A stretch of 16,708 nucleotides of DNA from SZAS-79 sp038211455 (GTDB lineage Bacteria > Pseudomonadota > Gammaproteobacteria > Burkholderiales > SG8-39), in the NCBI GenBank assembly GCA_038211455.1, contig JBBQVP010000089.1, positions 1 through 16,708 of the forward strand, given 5' to 3'. This document shows positions 14,300 to 16,708 of this stretch, one piece after another; position 1 is the first letter of the stretch, and the number at the start of each line of letters is the position of its first letter. The notes beneath the pieces are model-generated. The model was not told the DNA's origin. It ran no database searches and worked only from the letters and a program-made list of their open reading frames with translations. The translations under genes and the position numbers were made by a program.

Positions 14300-14307
14300 A
14301 GATTCCC

Positions 14308-14805
14308 ATGCGCGCGCCAAGAACCTCACGCGGTTTCACGATGCTGGAGATCCTGATCTCGATCATGATCCTGTCGATCGGCCTTCTCGGCCTCGCCTCG
14401 ATGCAGGCATTCAGCCTGCGCAACGCAGGCAATGCCAACTACCGCTCGATCGCAACCCAGCAGGCCTACAGCCTTGCCGACCGCATGCGCGCCAACCAAG
14501 CGGCGCTGAATGTCGGGAACTACAACAACCAGCAGGGGCTTTCGAAACCCGCGTGCTTCACGACGGCCGGCTGCACACCGCTCGAGATGGCACAGATGGA
14601 TGTGTTCCTGTGGAACCAGATCACCGCCGCCCAGTTGCCCGGCGGCAGGGGATTTGTCTGCTCCGACAGCACCCCGAACGACGGCACGCCGACCGCGCCC
14701 GCCTGCGACAACCTGCCGAATTCGCCCTACATCATCAAGATCTGGTGGGACGAGCGCCTGACAGACGGCTCGCTGACGCGGTTCACGACCGCTTTCAGGC
14801 CCTAG
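14308..14805 (+). CDS. pilV: Type IV pilus minor pilin PilV
   Basis: A 165-residue prepilin with leader MRAPRTSRG cut after Gly9; the mature protein starts FTMLEILISIMILSIGLLGLA with Glu at +5. The motif SLADRMRANQAAL after the helix and the MDVFLWNQITAAQLPGG segment are typical of PilV (type IV pilus modification protein family). Paired cysteines (CFTTAGC) and two later ones occur in the globular part. It sits inside the initiation complex with the other minor pilins. The ATG lies eight bases after fimT with only a weak ribosome site, so coupling is likely. Its stop overlaps the ribosome site of pilW. Confidence 0.92.
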   Translation: MRAPRTSRGFTMLEILISIMILSIGLLGLASMQAFSLRNAGNANYRSIATQQAYSLADRMRANQAALNVGNYNNQQGLSKPACFTTAGCTPLEMAQMDVFLWNQITAAQLPGGRGFVCSDSTPNDGTPTAPACDNLPNSPYIIKIWWDERLTDGSLTRFTTAFRP

Positions 14806-14817
14806 GAGACCGGGAAC

Positions 14818-15648
14818 ATGAGCGAGCGCAGCGCAGAACGGGGCTTTTCGATGATCGAGATGATGATCGCCCTGACCATCGGCATGGTCATCATGGTGGC
14901 TGTGGCGCAGCTGTTCTATGGCAACCGCCAAACCTCGGCCGCGCAGGACGCTTCCGCCGAAGTTCAGGAAACCGCGCGTTTCGCAGCCCTGGTCCTGCAG
15001 CGGGAAGTCCGTATGGCTGGCATGAAGCTCACCGCATCCACCGGCGTGTTCGATGCCGCCAACCCGGTGATTGCCGGCGTCAACGCCACCGTGGGCGCGC
15101 CCAACGCAAGCGACGAAGTCACCGTCCGGTTCTTCGGCAGTGACAACGCCGCCGGCACCGCAGCGGACAACACGGTCGTCGACTGCGTCGGCAATGTCGC
15201 ACGACTTAACGAGCGCGTCGTCAACCGCTTCCACATCGCGAACAACGCGGCTGGCGAACCGTCCCTCTACTGCCAGAGCACCATTCCGGCAACCGGTGTG
15301 GTCAGCGACAACGAACTGGTGCCCGGAGTGGAGAGCATGCAGATCCTCGTGGGGCTTGACCTGGATGGCGATAAGGCGCCGAACACCTACCTGCCCTTCA
15401 ACGACGCGGCGGTAGTCCCCGATCAGATCGTCTCGCTTCGAATCTCGCTCCAGTTGCGCAGCGCGGATAACGCAGCGACCGCAAGCGATTCGGGGATCTA
15501 CAACCACTTCGGCACCGTGTACGCGCCCGCCAACGTCGCGCCGGCGGGCGACGCCGGTTCCGTGTTCAACGCGGCCGGTGCGGTCCTCGACCGGCGCATA
15601 CGACGCCTCTACGCCACCACCATCACGCTGCGCAATCGCGTCAACTGA
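14818..15648 (+). CDS. pilW: Type IV pilus minor pilin PilW
   Basis: A 276-residue prepilin, the largest of the set, as usual for PilW. Leader MSERSAERG is cut after Gly9; FSMIEMMIALTIGMVIMVAVAQLF follows with Glu at +5. The next segment (TSAAQDASAEVQETARFAALVLQREVRMAGM) is a strong PilW marker, and the C-terminus ends RRLYATTITLRNRVN as in PilW proteins. An excellent ribosome site AGGAGA (14804-14809) overlaps the pilV TAG stop and lies eight bases before the ATG, the best in the operon. It links PilV and PilX in the tip complex. Confidence 0.93.
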   Translation: MSERSAERGFSMIEMMIALTIGMVIMVAVAQLFYGNRQTSAAQDASAEVQETARFAALVLQREVRMAGMKLTASTGVFDAANPVIAGVNATVGAPNASDEVTVRFFGSDNAAGTAADNTVVDCVGNVARLNERVVNRFHIANNAAGEPSLYCQSTIPATGVVSDNELVPGVESMQILVGLDLDGDKAPNTYLPFNDAAVVPDQIVSLRISLQLRSADNAATASDSGIYNHFGTVYAPANVAPAGDAGSVFNAAGAVLDRRIRRLYATTITLRNRVN

Positions 15649-15655
15649 GCCCAAG

Positions 15656-16249
15656 ATGAATTCCTCCCTGGCAGCTCCGATCCGTCTCAGGGCAGCGCAA
15701 CGCGGCGCGGTCCTGATCATGGCGCTCATGTTCCTCACGCTGCTCACACTCCTCGGTGTGACCGCGATGACCAACAGCACGTCGGAAGAAAAAATGGCCC
15801 GTGCCTCGCGCGACTACAACACCGCATTCAGTGCGGCCGAAGCCGCGTTGCGCGATGCCGAGACGGACCTGCTCGGAAGCGGCACGCGCGCGCCGGTATT
15901 CCTCGGCCCGGCCTATTGGTTCGACGGGGTCAGCAATCCATCGGCCCCCGCCGCAGGCGTCTGCGTCAACGGCGCGTGCGCCGCACCTGCGGCCGGATCG
16001 ACCCCGGTCTGGGAGGTCGCGGCGAACTGGAACGCAGCGGGCGGCACCGGCGCTGCGGCAGTGTATGGCCAGTTCACATCTGCGCAGGCATTCCCGACCG
16101 CCGGGCCCGGCGCGGTCGGCCAGGCGCCGCAATACATGATCGAGTATGTCGGCCTAGTCGGCGCCCAGTCTGCCTATCGAATCACCGCCCGCGGATGGGG
16201 TCCGAACTCCGTCCAGGCGATCACGCTCCAGGAAGAGGTGCTCAGATGA
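15656..16249 (+). CDS. pilX: Type IV pilus assembly protein PilX
   Basis: A 197-residue prepilin-like protein. The leader ends RAAQRG and the probable cut is Gly17/Ala18; the mature helix AVLIMALMFLTLLTLLGVTAM lacks the Glu at +5 and the usual Phe at +1, as is known for PilX. The conserved MTNSTSEEKMARASRDYNTAFSAAEAALRDAE segment is the best family marker. ATG at 15656, seven bases after pilW, was chosen because the frame upstream overlaps pilW and reads as non-coding. Its TGA overlaps the pilY1 ATG (ATGA). PilX contacts PilY1 and joins the tip complex. Confidence 0.92.
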   Translation: MNSSLAAPIRLRAAQRGAVLIMALMFLTLLTLLGVTAMTNSTSEEKMARASRDYNTAFSAAEAALRDAETDLLGSGTRAPVFLGPAYWFDGVSNPSAPAAGVCVNGACAAPAAGSTPVWEVAANWNAAGGTGAAAVYGQFTSAQAFPTAGPGAVGQAPQYMIEYVGLVGAQSAYRITARGWGPNSVQAITLQEEVLR

Positions 16250-16708
16250 ACGCTCCGGAATATTGCAGCGAACCCGCGGCCGGCCCGACGCGCCGCCGCC
16301 GGTTGGCGACATTTGCCTGCGCCCTGTTTGCGCTCGGCGCCGTGCTGCCGCAGGCCGCGCAGGCACAGCTGCTGACGCTGTCGAACATCCCGCTTTATGT
16401 CGGCGCCAACGTGCAGCCGATCGTGATGCTCACGCTGTCCAAGGACCAGCAGCTGTTCAAGAAAGCCTACAACGACTACACCGACCTGGATCCGGCCGCT
16501 GGCGACGGGCTCGAACTCACCTACAAGCATTCGATCGACTATTACGGCTATTTCGATCCGCAAAAATGCTACGACTACGACACCGTCAACACGCGCTTCT
16601 TTCCGTTCGGCGTCATACCGACCGCGGACAACAAGTACTGCATCGGCGCCAACGCCGGAAAATGGAGCGGAAACTTCCTCAACTGGTCGACCATGACGCG
16701 CATGGATG
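16246..16708 (+). CDS. pilY1: PilY1/PilC-type pilus tip adhesin and assembly factor, 3'-truncated by the window edge
   Basis: Only the first 154 residues are in view, of a family usually over 1,000 residues long. The ATG overlaps the pilX stop (ATGA). The N-terminus has a four-arginine stretch (TRRRRLA) before a hydrophobic core and a clean cleavage site after AQA at residue 40. Mature-part markers are IPLYVGANVQPIVMLTLS, the YYGYFDPQKCYDYD segment and KWSGNFLNWSTMTRMD, all typical of PilY1. The C-terminal calcium-binding beta-propeller lies beyond the window. PilY1 caps the pilus, counteracts retraction and takes part in surface sensing. Position after pilX fits the fimU-pilVWXY1 order. Confidence 0.94.
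   Translation, partial: MNAPEYCSEPAAGPTRRRRLATFACALFALGAVLPQAAQAQLLTLSNIPLYVGANVQPIVMLTLSKDQQLFKKAYNDYTDLDPAAGDGLELTYKHSIDYYGYFDPQKCYDYDTVNTRFFPFGVIPTADNKYCIGANAGKWSGNFLNWSTMTRMD

Overview
The window is high-GC, gene-dense DNA that looks like a betaproteobacterial chromosome, most likely Burkholderiales. The reasons are the stand-alone Bug-type (TctC) binding protein, the coupled birA-coaX-SPOR block, the minor-pilin operon of fimT/pilV/pilW/pilX/pilY1 type, and pervasive G/C third positions. The genus cannot be fixed from the sequence alone. No integrase, transposase, CRISPR array or phage gene was seen.

Layout. (1) 2-1039, plus: 3' part of an amidase-signature hydrolase. (2) 1146-3865, minus: read from high to low coordinates, a Bug-family periplasmic binding protein, a small lone-HTH regulator and an MFS exporter-like protein. 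(3) 4045-10767, plus: a complete dipeptide/oligopeptide-type ABC importer (binding protein, two permeases, one double-ATPase protein) ending in an M81 (MlrC-like) metallopeptidase. This reads as an uptake-and-cleave system for a peptide-like compound. The two transport blocks diverge from a 179-bp region. (4) 10764-13038, plus: birA (biotin-protein ligase without an N-terminal HTH), coaX (type III pantothenate kinase) and a SPOR-domain membrane protein, coupled by overlapping stop/start codons. birA has no ordinary start codon. (5) 13070-13558, minus: a single-domain response regulator just downstream of a tRNA-Thr(CGT) gene with a near-consensus promoter. (6) 13757 to the window end, plus: type IV pilus minor pilins fimT, pilV, pilW, pilX and the start of pilY1, preceded by a sequence identical to the 9-base core of the Pseudomonas AlgR site.

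How the genes work together: the ABC proteins would bring a peptide or amide compound into the cytoplasm, where the M81 enzyme, and perhaps the nearby amidase, could hydrolyse it. This is inference from co-location. The birA and coaX products serve biotin and CoA cofactor metabolism. The pilin operon makes the priming complex and the tip adhesin/regulator of type IV pili. I found no convincing wholly new system. The points most worth checking are the AlgR-like site, the birA start at the junction between the ABC operon and the housekeeping block, the ABC-M81 pairing, and the tRNA acceptor-stem mismatch.
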